From: UBA7672 sp965279205
GTDB taxonomy: Bacteria > Pseudomonadota > Alphaproteobacteria > Caulobacterales > Hyphomonadaceae
Reading direction: 5' to 3'
DNA: 64,000 bases
Assembly (NCBI GenBank): GCA_965279205.1
Contig: OZ257144.1
Span: 1,426,001 to 1,490,000 of the forward strand
Positions within the stretch are counted from its first letter, which is position 1, and each line of letters opens with the position of its first letter. Shown piece by piece: positions 48,791 to 57,881 of the stretch. Under the pieces are notes generated by a model, which was given only the letters and a program-made list of their open reading frames with translations, had not been told where the DNA came from and did not search any database. Both the position numbers and the translations under genes were made by a program.

Positions 48791-51070
48791 CTAGCGCACG
48801 CCTTTGCGGTCAGACGTTACACGCATCGGGCTGTCACTGGCTGTGAAAGCCTGTCCCCGGAGACCGATGGCGGAACGTCCGCGCCGCATAAGCGCCGCGC
48901 CGAACAGCAGAAGAGAAAGTCCAAAGGCGAGCATCATTTCCCACCCGCTGGCTGTGCCGGGCAGGGCGAGGTCCTGCTCCTTGGCGTCGACCTTGTTCTG
49001 CGAGCGGGCGTTGATCTTCTGCATCACCGCATCGGGCAGGCGGTCGAAGCGCAGGGCGCGCGCCTCGGCTTGCGGTCCGAAGATGTGGCCGAAGTCCCAC
49101 CCCTTCGGTAGCATCGAGGCGATCTGGCGCGTATCGAGCTTCTCGCCCGCCGGGCGCGCCGGCGTCTTGTCGATGGCGACGAGGCTGGTGAGACGCGAGA
49201 CCAGGTGAAAATCGAGCGCTGTCTTGAGCACGCCCGCATCCACTGCTTCCATGGACAGGCCGGTATAGCGGCTCTCCTCGAAGCCCGAGATCTTGGCGCG
49301 CGCCCAGAGCTGGGCGACGCCTTTCGACTGCGCGGCGTCAGCGAGCGAGAAGGTTTGGGTCCAGGACTTGCCGTTCAGTTTTCCCGACAGCGTGAGATCG
49401 CCTTTCAGGTCCTTGGCGCGCACAACCATCGTCACCGGCTCGCCGGCATAGAGATCCGGCAGCGGAGCGGGGTAGGCGTCCGCCGCGCCAGTCGGCAGCT
49501 TCACCTCAAGGTCGGTCATCACCGGGTTTTCGAGGGCAGCGAAGAGTTTCGCCGACTGCTCTGTCACCTTGGTGACGTCGTCCATGTAGGTGAACGTCCC
49601 GCGGCCCTGACGGGCCGCCCGCGTCATGAAGTAGGCGTTGGGCGCCGAGCCGATGCCGACCGTGAACAGCCGGGAGCGGCCGAGGCCGTCGTGGATAGCG
49701 GCGAACAGTTCGTCCTCGTTGCCGATCGAGCCGTCGGTGATGAACACGACCTGGCGGACTTCCTCGACATTCTTCCAGTCGTTGTCGACGAGGGCGGCGC
49801 GCAGGGCCGGCAGCATTTCCGTGCCGCCATTGGCCTGCAGGTTGGAGACGAACCGCTTCGCGCGGGCGAGGTTCTGCTCGTTTGCCGTGACAGGCGCGGT
49901 GAAGAGTTGATCCATCGTGTCGTCGAAGCGGATGACGTTGAATTCGTCCGCCGGCGCAAGGCGGTCGAGAGCGAGCAGGAGACCCTGTTTCGCCTGGTCC
50001 ATGCTTTCGCCCGACATCGAGCCGGAATTGTCGATGACGAAGATCGTTTCGCGGTCTCGCCGTTGGTTGGCGGTCTTGACCACCGGCGGGTTCACGACAG
50101 CGAGCAGGTATTCCTCGCCATTGCGTTCTTCCCGGAAGAGGCTGGCAGTCGGCGCGGAGGCCGGCTCAGGCTTCCAGGACAGGACGAAGTCCCGGTCGGC
50201 CGGTACTTCACCATCCCTGAGCGAGATATGGGCCGTATCCGCGTCGGGCTTGGTGATGACGAGCCCATGCGTCTGCGAAGAGATGCTGGCGATTGGAACG
50301 CCGGCTTCCAGCGAGATGTCGAAATTGACCGGCAGGCGCAGCCCTTCCGCGCCCGAAGGCTCAAGCGCGGGGTGCAGCACGGGCGGCGTGATGCGATCCC
50401 GATCCGGAACTGGATCGTTGATGGCAAGAGTGCGGCCGGCGCGGTCGGCGGTAAGGCCGATCGTCGGTTTGGGATTGTAGCGCGGCCCGATCACCAGCGG
50501 GAAACGGGTCGACCAGACGCCGTTGTCGAGGCGGGCCTTGTCCTGGAACTCGATCTGGATCGCGACTGTCTCGCCCGGGCCAATATTGGCGAGAGATGTC
50601 GTGAACAGGTTGGGACGTTCTTCCTCTACAAGACCGGCGCGCTGGCCGTTGGCCGCGGCTTCCTCGTAGATCTGGCGAGCTTCCTGGCGTTCCTTGATGT
50701 CGCCCTCGATGAAGCGGTCGCCGATCACGATCTTCAGCGTGTCGACAGCGGCATCCTCGGGTAACGGGAAAGCGTAGACGCCTTCGACCCATTTGTCGGT
50801 CGGGTTGGTGAAGCGCTGGGTCAGCCGGGTCCGGATCACCGGGCCGGCGATATCCATCTTCACGTCAGCGGCGACCAGCGGCGCCTCGACATAGCGGCCG
50901 GGCGTCGATGACTGAAGGAGCAGGGAGCCGGAGGAGACCTCCGCCTTGCTCACCGTTCCGTCCCTAGGCGTTTGCTGAGCGTAGGCAGCAGGTACAAGGC
51001 ACGTAGCAGCCAGCAGCGCGCCTGCCAGAGCCGGGCGCGTGCGAAGTCCATTTGTTGTTGGGGTACTCAT
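48791..51070 (-). CDS. VIT/VWA sortase target protein with LPGTA motif
   Basis: A 759-residue surface protein: signal peptide (about 30 residues), VIT domain (about 40-165), a von Willebrand A domain (about 340-510) with MIDAS DNSGS in VIDNSGSMSGES, and a C-terminal sorting signal LPGTA followed by a hydrophobic helix (17 residues) and RRGR. Known from marine Proteobacteria as the partner of a dedicated sortase, as here. Unusually, about 27 residues follow the basic cluster, where the signal normally ends. The ATG at 51070 is preferred over earlier in-frame codons. Confidence 0.9.
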   Translation of the reverse strand: MSTPTTNGLRTRPALAGALLAATCLVPAAYAQQTPRDGTVSKAEVSSGSLLLQSSTPGRYVEAPLVAADVKMDIAGPVIRTRLTQRFTNPTDKWVEGVYAFPLPEDAAVDTLKIVIGDRFIEGDIKERQEARQIYEEAAANGQRAGLVEEERPNLFTTSLANIGPGETVAIQIEFQDKARLDNGVWSTRFPLVIGPRYNPKPTIGLTADRAGRTLAINDPVPDRDRITPPVLHPALEPSGAEGLRLPVNFDISLEAGVPIASISSQTHGLVITKPDADTAHISLRDGEVPADRDFVLSWKPEPASAPTASLFREERNGEEYLLAVVNPPVVKTANQRRDRETIFVIDNSGSMSGESMDQAKQGLLLALDRLAPADEFNVIRFDDTMDQLFTAPVTANEQNLARAKRFVSNLQANGGTEMLPALRAALVDNDWKNVEEVRQVVFITDGSIGNEDELFAAIHDGLGRSRLFTVGIGSAPNAYFMTRAARQGRGTFTYMDDVTKVTEQSAKLFAALENPVMTDLEVKLPTGAADAYPAPLPDLYAGEPVTMVVRAKDLKGDLTLSGKLNGKSWTQTFSLADAAQSKGVAQLWARAKISGFEESRYTGLSMEAVDAGVLKTALDFHLVSRLTSLVAIDKTPARPAGEKLDTRQIASMLPKGWDFGHIFGPQAEARALRFDRLPDAVMQKINARSQNKVDAKEQDLALPGTASGWEMMLAFGLSLLLFGAALMRRGRSAIGLRGQAFTASDSPMRVTSDRKGVR

Positions 51071-51316
51071 CTGTTCCATCAGGGGGTGTCCCAGCCCCTT
51101 CGAAGCAGACAAAACACTGTGAGCTCGTCCGGCGTTTGCTTGCGCCATGACGTTGTGACGGCGACTGCGGCGGCGCGGCGGCGATTGTGGCGGGATCGCG
51201 CGAACCGTTAAGTGGAATCGTCTCGCGGAGGTGTGCTAGCAATCGCCGGAACGAGATTTTGCCGGAAACGCCGACGTACCCGATGTTTCCTGGCTGGTGA
51301 CCTGAGGAGACCGACC

Positions 51317-53605
51317 TTGGCCAGCAAATCGATCCGAATCGCATCGGGCATTACGCTTGCCGTCTTCGCGCTGGCAGCCGCCAGCTGCGCCGCCTCACCG
51401 GCGGGTCCGGATCCCACCCTGCCGACACAGACATCGCAAACAGCGCCGGCGACAACCCAGACTCAAACCGCGCAGGCAGCGCCGGCTGCTCCGGTTCTGC
51501 CGTTCATGCCGAAGGACCTGGCGCCGGACACCGTCAAGGCGGCCGATGAATTCCTCTGGCTGGAAGATGTGAACGGCGCGAAGTCGCTCGCCTGGGTCAA
51601 GGAGCAGAACAAGAAGACCGAAGCCGCCCTGAAGGGAGACGAGCGCTACGAGCCCTTCCGGAAGGAGGCGCTTGCCATCCTAACGGCGCAGGACCGCACC
51701 CCGACGCCATCTTTCCGCGGTGATGGCATCGACAATTTCTGGCAGGACGCTTCACACGTCCGTGGTGTCTGGCGGCACACATCCCTGGAGAGCTACCAGT
51801 CCGACAAGCCGAAATGGGAGGCGGTGCTCGATATCGACGCGCTGGCGAAGCGCGAGAAGGCTAACTGGATCTTCAAGGGCGCGGATTGCCTGCCGCCAGC
51901 CGAAATCCGCTGCCTGGTCAGCCTGTCCGACGGCGGCAAGGACGCTGTCGTCGTTCGGGAGTTCAACACGCTCGAGAAGAAGTTCGTTGTCGGCGGCTTC
52001 AACATCCCCGAAGGCAAGCACCGCCTCTCCTGGCTGGACGAGGACACTCTGCTGGTCGCCAGCGATTTCGGCCCCGGCTCGCTGACCGAGAGCGGCTATC
52101 CCTTCATCGTGAAGGCGCTGGATCGCGGCCAGACCCTGGCGAAGGCGAGGGAGGTCTATCGCGGCTCTGCCTCGGATGGCGGATACGGCGTCAGCCCGGA
52201 TGTCATGCGCAACAGCAAGGGCAGTGTCGTCGCCGTGATCGTGTCGCGCCCGCTCGACACGTTCCGCAGCGAGACGTGGGAACTGGTCAACAGTAAGCCG
52301 GTGAAACTCAACCTGCCACAGCGCGTCACCGTGCGTGGCGCCCTCTCGAGCGGCCAGCCGCGGCTTGTGTTCAGTGTCGAAGAAGCCTGGGAGGTGAACA
52401 ATCTCAAGGTCGCGGCGGGTGCCCTGATGGCGGTGCCGACGGCGATGCTTCGTCCGCCGCCGCCCGGCGTCGGCGCGGTGCTGACCAATGGCGATGTTTC
52501 GATATTCGAGCCGAATGCACGCCAGTCTGTCGAGGAAGTCGCGGTGTTCGATGACCGCATTGTGGCGTCGATCTACGACAATGTGCGCGGCCGCGCGGCG
52601 GTGTTCTCCGACAAGGGCGAATTCGGAGGCTGGTCGGAAACGGCGCTGCCATCGCCGGAGAATTCCGCGATCCATCTTGGGTCGTTCAGTCGCGAGAGCC
52701 GCCGGCTTTTCTATACCTTTGAAGGCTTCCTGACGCCCTCGACACTAAGCCTGGCGAACGTCGATGCGTTCAAGGCCGATGTCGTCAAGCGTGCGCCGGA
52801 ACGGTTCGACGCCTCGAAGCATGTTGTCGAACAGTTCGAGGCGATCTCGAAGGACGGCACGAAGATTCCGTACTTCGTTGTCCACCCCAAGGACAAACCG
52901 GGTGATGGCGCCACGCCGACGATGATGTTCGGCTATGGCGGCTTCCAGGTGTCCTACCCGCCTGTCTACAAGCCCGAACTCGGCAAGCTGTGGCTGGAGC
53001 GGGGCGGGGCGTATGTGATCGCCAACATCCGTGGCGGCGGCGAGTTCGGTCCTGCCTGGCACCAGGCAGCGCTGAAGGGCAATCGCCAGCGCGCGTTTGA
53101 CGACTTCGCGGCGGTGGCGTCAGACCTGGCAGCGCGCAAGATCACGTCGGCCGAGCATCTTGGCATCTACGGCCGCTCCAATGGCGGCGTGCTGACATCC
53201 GTGACCCTGACCCAGCACCCTGAACTGATCGGCGGCGCGGTGATCGAGAGCCCGCTGGTCGACATGCTGCGCTACCACGAGCTGCCGCCCGGCGCGTCGT
53301 GGATGGGCGAATACGGCGACCCGCGCATTCCCGCCGAGGCAGCGTGGATAGCCAAGTATTCCGGCTACCAGAATGTCCGGCCGGACATGAAGTATCCCGA
53401 AGTCTACATCACCACGAACACGCATGACGACCGCGTGCACCCCGGACACGCCCGCAAATTCGCGGCGCGGCTGCAGGCGATGGGCTATCCGGCGCTCTAT
53501 TACGAAGAGACCAATGGCGGGCACTCGAACGATTCAGACCCGATCCTGAACTCGCAACGCTGGGCGCGGCACTACGTCTATCTCGCGCGCAGGCTGGGAC
53601 TGTAG
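51317..53605 (+). CDS. Prolyl oligopeptidase family lipoprotein
   Basis: Serine peptidase of family S9A, 762 residues, cleaving after proline in short peptides. An N-terminal beta-propeller is followed by an alpha/beta hydrolase domain with Ser in GRSNGG (about 620), Asp in HDDRVHPGH (about 703) and His in NGGHSND (about 736). The start is a TTG at 51317, with GAGGAGA 6 bases upstream; the longer in-frame ATG at 51212 lacks a ribosome-binding site. The N-terminus has a hydrophobic stretch with AAASC, so export as a lipoprotein is likely. Confidence 0.9.
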   Translation: MASKSIRIASGITLAVFALAAASCAASPAGPDPTLPTQTSQTAPATTQTQTAQAAPAAPVLPFMPKDLAPDTVKAADEFLWLEDVNGAKSLAWVKEQNKKTEAALKGDERYEPFRKEALAILTAQDRTPTPSFRGDGIDNFWQDASHVRGVWRHTSLESYQSDKPKWEAVLDIDALAKREKANWIFKGADCLPPAEIRCLVSLSDGGKDAVVVREFNTLEKKFVVGGFNIPEGKHRLSWLDEDTLLVASDFGPGSLTESGYPFIVKALDRGQTLAKAREVYRGSASDGGYGVSPDVMRNSKGSVVAVIVSRPLDTFRSETWELVNSKPVKLNLPQRVTVRGALSSGQPRLVFSVEEAWEVNNLKVAAGALMAVPTAMLRPPPPGVGAVLTNGDVSIFEPNARQSVEEVAVFDDRIVASIYDNVRGRAAVFSDKGEFGGWSETALPSPENSAIHLGSFSRESRRLFYTFEGFLTPSTLSLANVDAFKADVVKRAPERFDASKHVVEQFEAISKDGTKIPYFVVHPKDKPGDGATPTMMFGYGGFQVSYPPVYKPELGKLWLERGGAYVIANIRGGGEFGPAWHQAALKGNRQRAFDDFAAVASDLAARKITSAEHLGIYGRSNGGVLTSVTLTQHPELIGGAVIESPLVDMLRYHELPPGASWMGEYGDPRIPAEAAWIAKYSGYQNVRPDMKYPEVYITTNTHDDRVHPGHARKFAARLQAMGYPALYYEETNGGHSNDSDPILNSQRWARHYVYLARRLGL

Positions 53606-53608
53606 GCC

Positions 53609-54190
53609 TCAGGCCTTCGGAGGCATGACTCGTTCGATCCGTTTGTCGGGGATGAACCAGATCACCGACACGGTGATGTAGCAGGCGATGCTGAGCAGCG
53701 GGTGGATGAAGTTAAGCGCCAGCGCCGCAAGGTAGATGGCGAGAGAGACGTTGCCCTTCCAGTCATGGCCGACCGCCCTGGCTAGGAGCGAGTCCTTGCC
53801 CTCAACCGCGAGCAGGAAGCGCACGAGGATCGTGAAGGCCGCTGCACAGCCCAGCAGGACCACGCCATACGCCAGCACCGGCCACCGAGAAAACTCGTTC
53901 TCGCCCATCCAGCCCGTGACGAACGGCACGAGCGACAGCCAGAACAGCAGGTGGAGGTTGGCCCACAGCACGCCGCCGCTGATGTTGCGGCAGGCGTGGA
54001 ACAGATGGTGGTGGTTGTTCCAGTAGATGCCGACGAAGATGAAGCTCAGCACATAGCTGAGAAAGACCGGCCAGAGCTGCAGCAAGGCTTCGGGCGTAGG
54101 CTCGTGCGGAACCTTCAGCTCCAGCACCATGATGGTGATGATGATGGCGAGGACGCCGTCGCTGAAGGCTTCAAGCCGGCCCTTGGTCAT
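53609..54190 (-). CDS. TMEM175-family potassium channel
   Basis: A 193-residue integral membrane protein with about six predicted helices. The family signature is present: RLEAFSDGV (about 5-13) with the FSD motif, and NNHHHLF (about 58-64). Bacterial TMEM175 proteins are tetrameric leak K+ channels. It is convergent with the prolyl oligopeptidase gene (3-base gap). Confidence 0.88.
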   Translation of the reverse strand: MTKGRLEAFSDGVLAIIITIMVLELKVPHEPTPEALLQLWPVFLSYVLSFIFVGIYWNNHHHLFHACRNISGGVLWANLHLLFWLSLVPFVTGWMGENEFSRWPVLAYGVVLLGCAAAFTILVRFLLAVEGKDSLLARAVGHDWKGNVSLAIYLAALALNFIHPLLSIACYITVSVIWFIPDKRIERVMPPKA

Positions 54191-54328
54191 GTGATCCCTA
54201 CCGAATCCAGCGTGGGTCCCTGAAGGCTACGCGATGCCGCTGCTGGCAACAAATGGCAGCGGGAGGGAACGCAAGGCCATAGTCGGCTGCGGTTTCGACA
54301 CTATCGAAGCGGGTCGGCCCGAGCGCGA

Positions 54329-54352
54329 GATCAGCGCGAAACGCTGCTGATC
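54329..54352 (-). terminator. Hairpin, possible terminator of the TPR gene
   Basis: GATCAGC (54329-54335) pairs with GCTGATC (54346-54352) around a 10-base loop, 28 bases past the stop of the TPR-like gene on the minus strand. No T-run follows, so this is tentative. The rest of 54191-54380 shows nothing recognised. Confidence 0.35.
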
Positions 54353-54380
54353 CCGGCCCGGTGTTGGTCAGATCCGGTCC

Positions 54381-55610
54381 TCAGGGAATGAGGTTCGATA
54401 TCAGCACCCAGTTTTGCGCGAAGATGGCTGCGCCGTTGTCCGCCTTGACCTGGGCCCACGTTGTACGCGCCGAATCCTTCTGGCCCGCGCGGTATTGCGC
54501 GATGCCGAGATGGAGTTTCGCCACGTCGGCAGCGGCGGCATCCGGAATGCCCTTCGTGAGGCCTTTCTGGATCAGGTCCGCCGCCTTGGCGTTCTCGCCA
54601 TAGCTGAGAAAGGCCTCGCCCAGCTTGGCCAGCGTCGAACCGTCGCCCTTGGCGAGAGTATCCGCCTCTTCCTTGGCCAGGTTCTTCTTGTCGTCGGCGG
54701 CGCCGTCAGTCGCCTTGGTCATCGTTTCCTTGTCAGCTGCGTTCGAGCCGAGTTCGCCGCTGGCGAAGGCGGGCTGAAGGATCTGCAGCGCCTCGTTCGG
54801 TAGGCCGCGCTTCACCGCTTCGGCGGCCGCTGCGCTCTTTTCAGTTGGCGACAGCTTCACGCCAGCCGCGATCAGCGTGCGGAACAGATCCAGCTTGGTC
54901 GCAGAGCCGAAATTCGGCGCCAGCTGGGCGCGCGCGATCAGTTCCTTCCAGTAGGCTTCTTTCGGGTGGACGAGGACCAGCTGCTCTGCGACGGCATAGT
55001 ACTGGTCCATCGCATTGGCCGTTTTGTGGATGCGCATCAGCTGCATGTAGTAGTCTTCCGGCGCCTTGCCGGAGGCCTTCGCCATGTCGATCGCCTTGGT
55101 GGCGGCGGCGGCGGCCCCAGCATGGTCGTTGGCGGCGAGCAGCTGGCGGGATAGGCCGTAATATTGGTCGTGCGTGCCGCCGTATTCGTCGAGGAAAGAT
55201 TTCGTGGCGGTGAGCGCCTTCGCGTTGTCGCCGAGCTTCGCATAGGCTTCCGGCAGCGCCGCCTTGTACATCTTCAGGTCGGCGGGGGGCAGCAGGTTGA
55301 GCGCGACGATCGCGTTGACCGACGAAATCATCAGGGCCGAGTCGCCGCTGTTGGCGGCCATCGATACGCGCAGCTGTTCAACGGCCAGCTTCTCGCCTGG
55401 GATCTTGGCGATACCGAAGGCCGCGTCGAGCTTGGTCTTGGCCGTCGCAAAGTCCTTAGCGAGGATCGCGGCGCGCGCCTCGTTCATCGGGGCGACCATC
55501 TGCTTGGACACCGTAGTGGCGGGCGTCTGCGCGACGGCGACGGCCGGCGTGATCGCCAGGGCCAGGACGCCGGCCGCAATGGCTGTCGCGCCAAGTTTCA
55601 GGAATTGCAT
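54381..55610 (-). CDS. Secreted TPR-like repeat protein
   Basis: A 409-residue protein with a signal peptide (about 28 residues, AVA-Q) and Ala/Lys-rich helical repeats across the rest, TPR-like in pattern (e.g. ARAAILAKDFATAKTKLDAAF, LAAND...AAAAATKAID, LAKLGEAFLSYGENAKAADLI). It probably assists assembly or trafficking of periplasmic complexes. No catalytic motif was seen. ATG at 55610; a GTG one codon earlier is possible. Confidence 0.75.
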   Translation of the reverse strand: MQFLKLGATAIAAGVLALAITPAVAVAQTPATTVSKQMVAPMNEARAAILAKDFATAKTKLDAAFGIAKIPGEKLAVEQLRVSMAANSGDSALMISSVNAIVALNLLPPADLKMYKAALPEAYAKLGDNAKALTATKSFLDEYGGTHDQYYGLSRQLLAANDHAGAAAAATKAIDMAKASGKAPEDYYMQLMRIHKTANAMDQYYAVAEQLVLVHPKEAYWKELIARAQLAPNFGSATKLDLFRTLIAAGVKLSPTEKSAAAAEAVKRGLPNEALQILQPAFASGELGSNAADKETMTKATDGAADDKKNLAKEEADTLAKGDGSTLAKLGEAFLSYGENAKAADLIQKGLTKGIPDAAAADVAKLHLGIAQYRAGQKDSARTTWAQVKADNGAAIFAQNWVLISNLIP

Positions 55611-55736
55611 CACTTAGACTCCGTGGCTCCATTTTCCCAGCGATAGCCGGGAGATAGGGCGGGGCACAACTTCCCCAACTGTAAATTGACTGTGTGACTT
55701 GCCCGTAATGGCCATTTCTGGCCGATTCCGTAGGCT

Positions 55737-56105
55737 CTAATCGCAGTTCGGCTGCCCCATCCAGCAAGGTAACTGGTCAGCAACAATGCCAACCGCGAGG
55801 GTCGCCAGGAATGCGGCGATTGCGCACGCGATAAAGAGGTTCAATGCGCCTCCGCCAAGGCTGTTGCCTGCAGCGCGTATCCGGACAAGGGACACGATGC
55901 TGACAGCTAGGCCCGCTATCATCAGGGCCAGAAAGACGAGGACGAGTATCAGGCTCAGCTCGCTCTGTCGGCCATCAGGTCGCGCCCAGAATCCCTGAAA
56001 CGGCTCGACGCCGAGCACGGCCGTCAGCAACAGAATGAGCATTGGTGCGGCCAGAAGGGCGCTGACAATGGCGGCCCGTTTCGGACTGGCGAACAGCTTG
56101 TCCAT
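55737..56105 (-). CDS. Small membrane protein, unknown
   Basis: A 122-residue protein with three predicted membrane helices (about 12-33, 50-72, 88-110) and a Cys-containing C-terminal end (LPCWMGQPNCD). No family was recognised. It is divergent from the aminotransferase gene. Confidence 0.6.
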   Translation of the reverse strand: MDKLFASPKRAAIVSALLAAPMLILLLTAVLGVEPFQGFWARPDGRQSELSLILVLVFLALMIAGLAVSIVSLVRIRAAGNSLGGGALNLFIACAIAAFLATLAVGIVADQLPCWMGQPNCD

Positions 56106-56256
56106 GGTGAGGCGAACCTAGCGGGAAGCCCGTGGAAGTGACAATGCCGCCGCCGCGCCAATTAAATTGCCAACAGGGAAGGCGATGGCCCCATCGGGAC
56201 CTTTTTTCTCCGTGCGGAACGGCGTATCAGCCGCGCCATACAAGCCGGAGAATCTC

Positions 56257-57465
56257 ATGTCCGCCCCTGTTTCCGAAGCGCTGAAGCGCATCAAGCCCTC
56301 GGCCACGATCGCTGTGAGCCAGAAGGCGCGCGAACTTCAGCAAAAGGGCGAGAACGTCATCGGCCTCGGCGCAGGCGAGCCGGACTTCGACACACCGGAC
56401 AACATCAAAGCTGCCGCGATCAAGGCGATCCAGGACGGCAAGACGAAGTACACCGACGTCGACGGCATCCCGGAGCTGAAAGCCGCGATCTGCGCCAAGT
56501 TCAAGCGCGAGAACGGGCTGGACTACAAGCCGAGCCAGGTGAACGTCTCGCCGGGCGGCAAGCCGGTTATCTTCAACGCCTTCATGGCGACGCTGAATTT
56601 CGGCGATGAAGTCGTGATCCCGACGCCGTACTGGGTCAGCTATCCCGAGATGGCGCTTATCTGCGGCGCAACGCCGGTGTTTGCCGAAGCCAGGGCTGCC
56701 GACAACTACAAGCTCAAGCCTGAAGTGCTCGAGCGCGCGATCACGCCGAAGACCAAGTGGTTGATCCTCAATTCGCCGTCCAACCCATCGGGCGCTGCCT
56801 ACACGAAGGACGAGCTGCGGGCGATTGCGGACGTGCTGCTGCGCCACCCGCATGTCTGGGTCCTGACCGACGACATGTACGAGCACCTGGTGTTCGACGG
56901 TTTCCAGTTCTGGACGATCGCCCAAGTCGAGCCGCGTCTCTACGACCGGACGCTGACCATGAACGGCGTCTCGAAAGCCTATTCGATGACGGGCTGGCGC
57001 ATCGGCTATGCGGCTGGTCCCGAGGCGCTGATCAAGGGCATGGCTAAGGTGATGAGCCAGACGACCTCGAACCCGTCCTCCGTTTCCCAGTGGGCGGCGG
57101 TTGAGGCGCTGAACGGCACCCAGGAATTCATCAAGCCGAACCAGGAACTGTTCAAGAAGCGTCGCGATCTGGTGGTCGGCATGCTGAACCAGACAGAGGA
57201 ACTGCACTGCCCGACACCGGAAGGCGCGTTTTACGTCTATCCGGACTGCTCACGCGCCATGGGCAAGACCTCGGCCGGCGGCAAGAAGCTGGCGAACGAC
57301 GAGGATTTCGCGGCGGCGCTGCTGGAAGAGGAAAAGGTGGCGGTGGTTTTCGGTTCGGCCTTCGGCCTCAGCCCCGCCTTCCGGATTTCCTACGCGACCT
57401 CGACCGAAAAGCTGGAAGAAGCCTGCCGTCGCATCCAGCGCTTCTGCGGAAACCTGAAGCGCTAG
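56257..57465 (+). CDS. Aspartate/aromatic aminotransferase (class I)
   Basis: PLP-dependent aminotransferase of 402 residues, fold type I. It interconverts aspartate and oxaloacetate, or related amino acids, with 2-oxoglutarate. The PLP lysine is in GVSKAYSMTGWRIGY (Lys about 239); LNSPSNPSGAAYT (about 170-182) and the Arg in FRISYATS (about 378) that binds the substrate carboxylate are typical of the AAT I-gamma group. The ATG at 56257 has GGAG 7 bases upstream; longer in-frame starts are not supported. Confidence 0.92.
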   Translation: MSAPVSEALKRIKPSATIAVSQKARELQQKGENVIGLGAGEPDFDTPDNIKAAAIKAIQDGKTKYTDVDGIPELKAAICAKFKRENGLDYKPSQVNVSPGGKPVIFNAFMATLNFGDEVVIPTPYWVSYPEMALICGATPVFAEARAADNYKLKPEVLERAITPKTKWLILNSPSNPSGAAYTKDELRAIADVLLRHPHVWVLTDDMYEHLVFDGFQFWTIAQVEPRLYDRTLTMNGVSKAYSMTGWRIGYAAGPEALIKGMAKVMSQTTSNPSSVSQWAAVEALNGTQEFIKPNQELFKKRRDLVVGMLNQTEELHCPTPEGAFYVYPDCSRAMGKTSAGGKKLANDEDFAAALLEEEKVAVVFGSAFGLSPAFRISYATSTEKLEEACRRIQRFCGNLKR

Positions 57466-57560
57466 TCGCGGCAAACGCAGCTTGCGGCGATAAAGCCGTT
57501 TGACGGAACACGCATGTTGATTCACCTCTAGCGCCGGCTTGGGCTGGAGGCTGAATCACC

Positions 57561-57842
57561 ATGAACGTCGACGTTGCGCCGTGGTTCACCGGACTTGCGC
57601 TGTTTTCCGTAAGCGTTGTTTTGACCGCGGTTTCACTCTGGATCGCGGGCCGACTGACGCCCTGGTTCCTCCAGGAAGCCGTCGAGCCGCCTAGCGTGCG
57701 CTCTTATTTCCTCGATCTTCGGGCCGACACGGACCTCACCAAGGCTCGCGTTGTCACTGCCCTGATCGCGTTCGCGATCATGCTCGCCATGCTGCTGGTG
57801 ATCGCCATCGCCGTGAAGGTTGGCGGGATCGCGCTGCTCTAG
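57561..57842 (+). CDS. Small two-helix membrane protein, unknown
   Basis: A 93-residue protein with two hydrophobic segments (about 8-30 and 65-88) separated by a charged loop with EPPSVRSYFLDLRADTDLTKAR. GGAGG lies 10 bases before the ATG. No family was recognised. It ends 39 bases before the convergent M16 peptidase gene. Confidence 0.6.
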   Translation: MNVDVAPWFTGLALFSVSVVLTAVSLWIAGRLTPWFLQEAVEPPSVRSYFLDLRADTDLTKARVVTALIAFAIMLAMLLVIAIAVKVGGIALL

Positions 57843-57855
57843 GTTAGGCGGCCGC

Positions 57856-57871
57856 CCCGGCCGAAGCCGGG
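57856..57871. terminator. Hairpin between convergent genes
   Basis: CCCGGC and GCCGGG form a perfect 6-bp stem with a CGAA loop between the ends of two convergent genes. No T-run is on either side. It resembles the core of the CATCCCGG repeats elsewhere in the window. Confidence 0.4.
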
Positions 57872-57881
57872 ACGGGAACCT

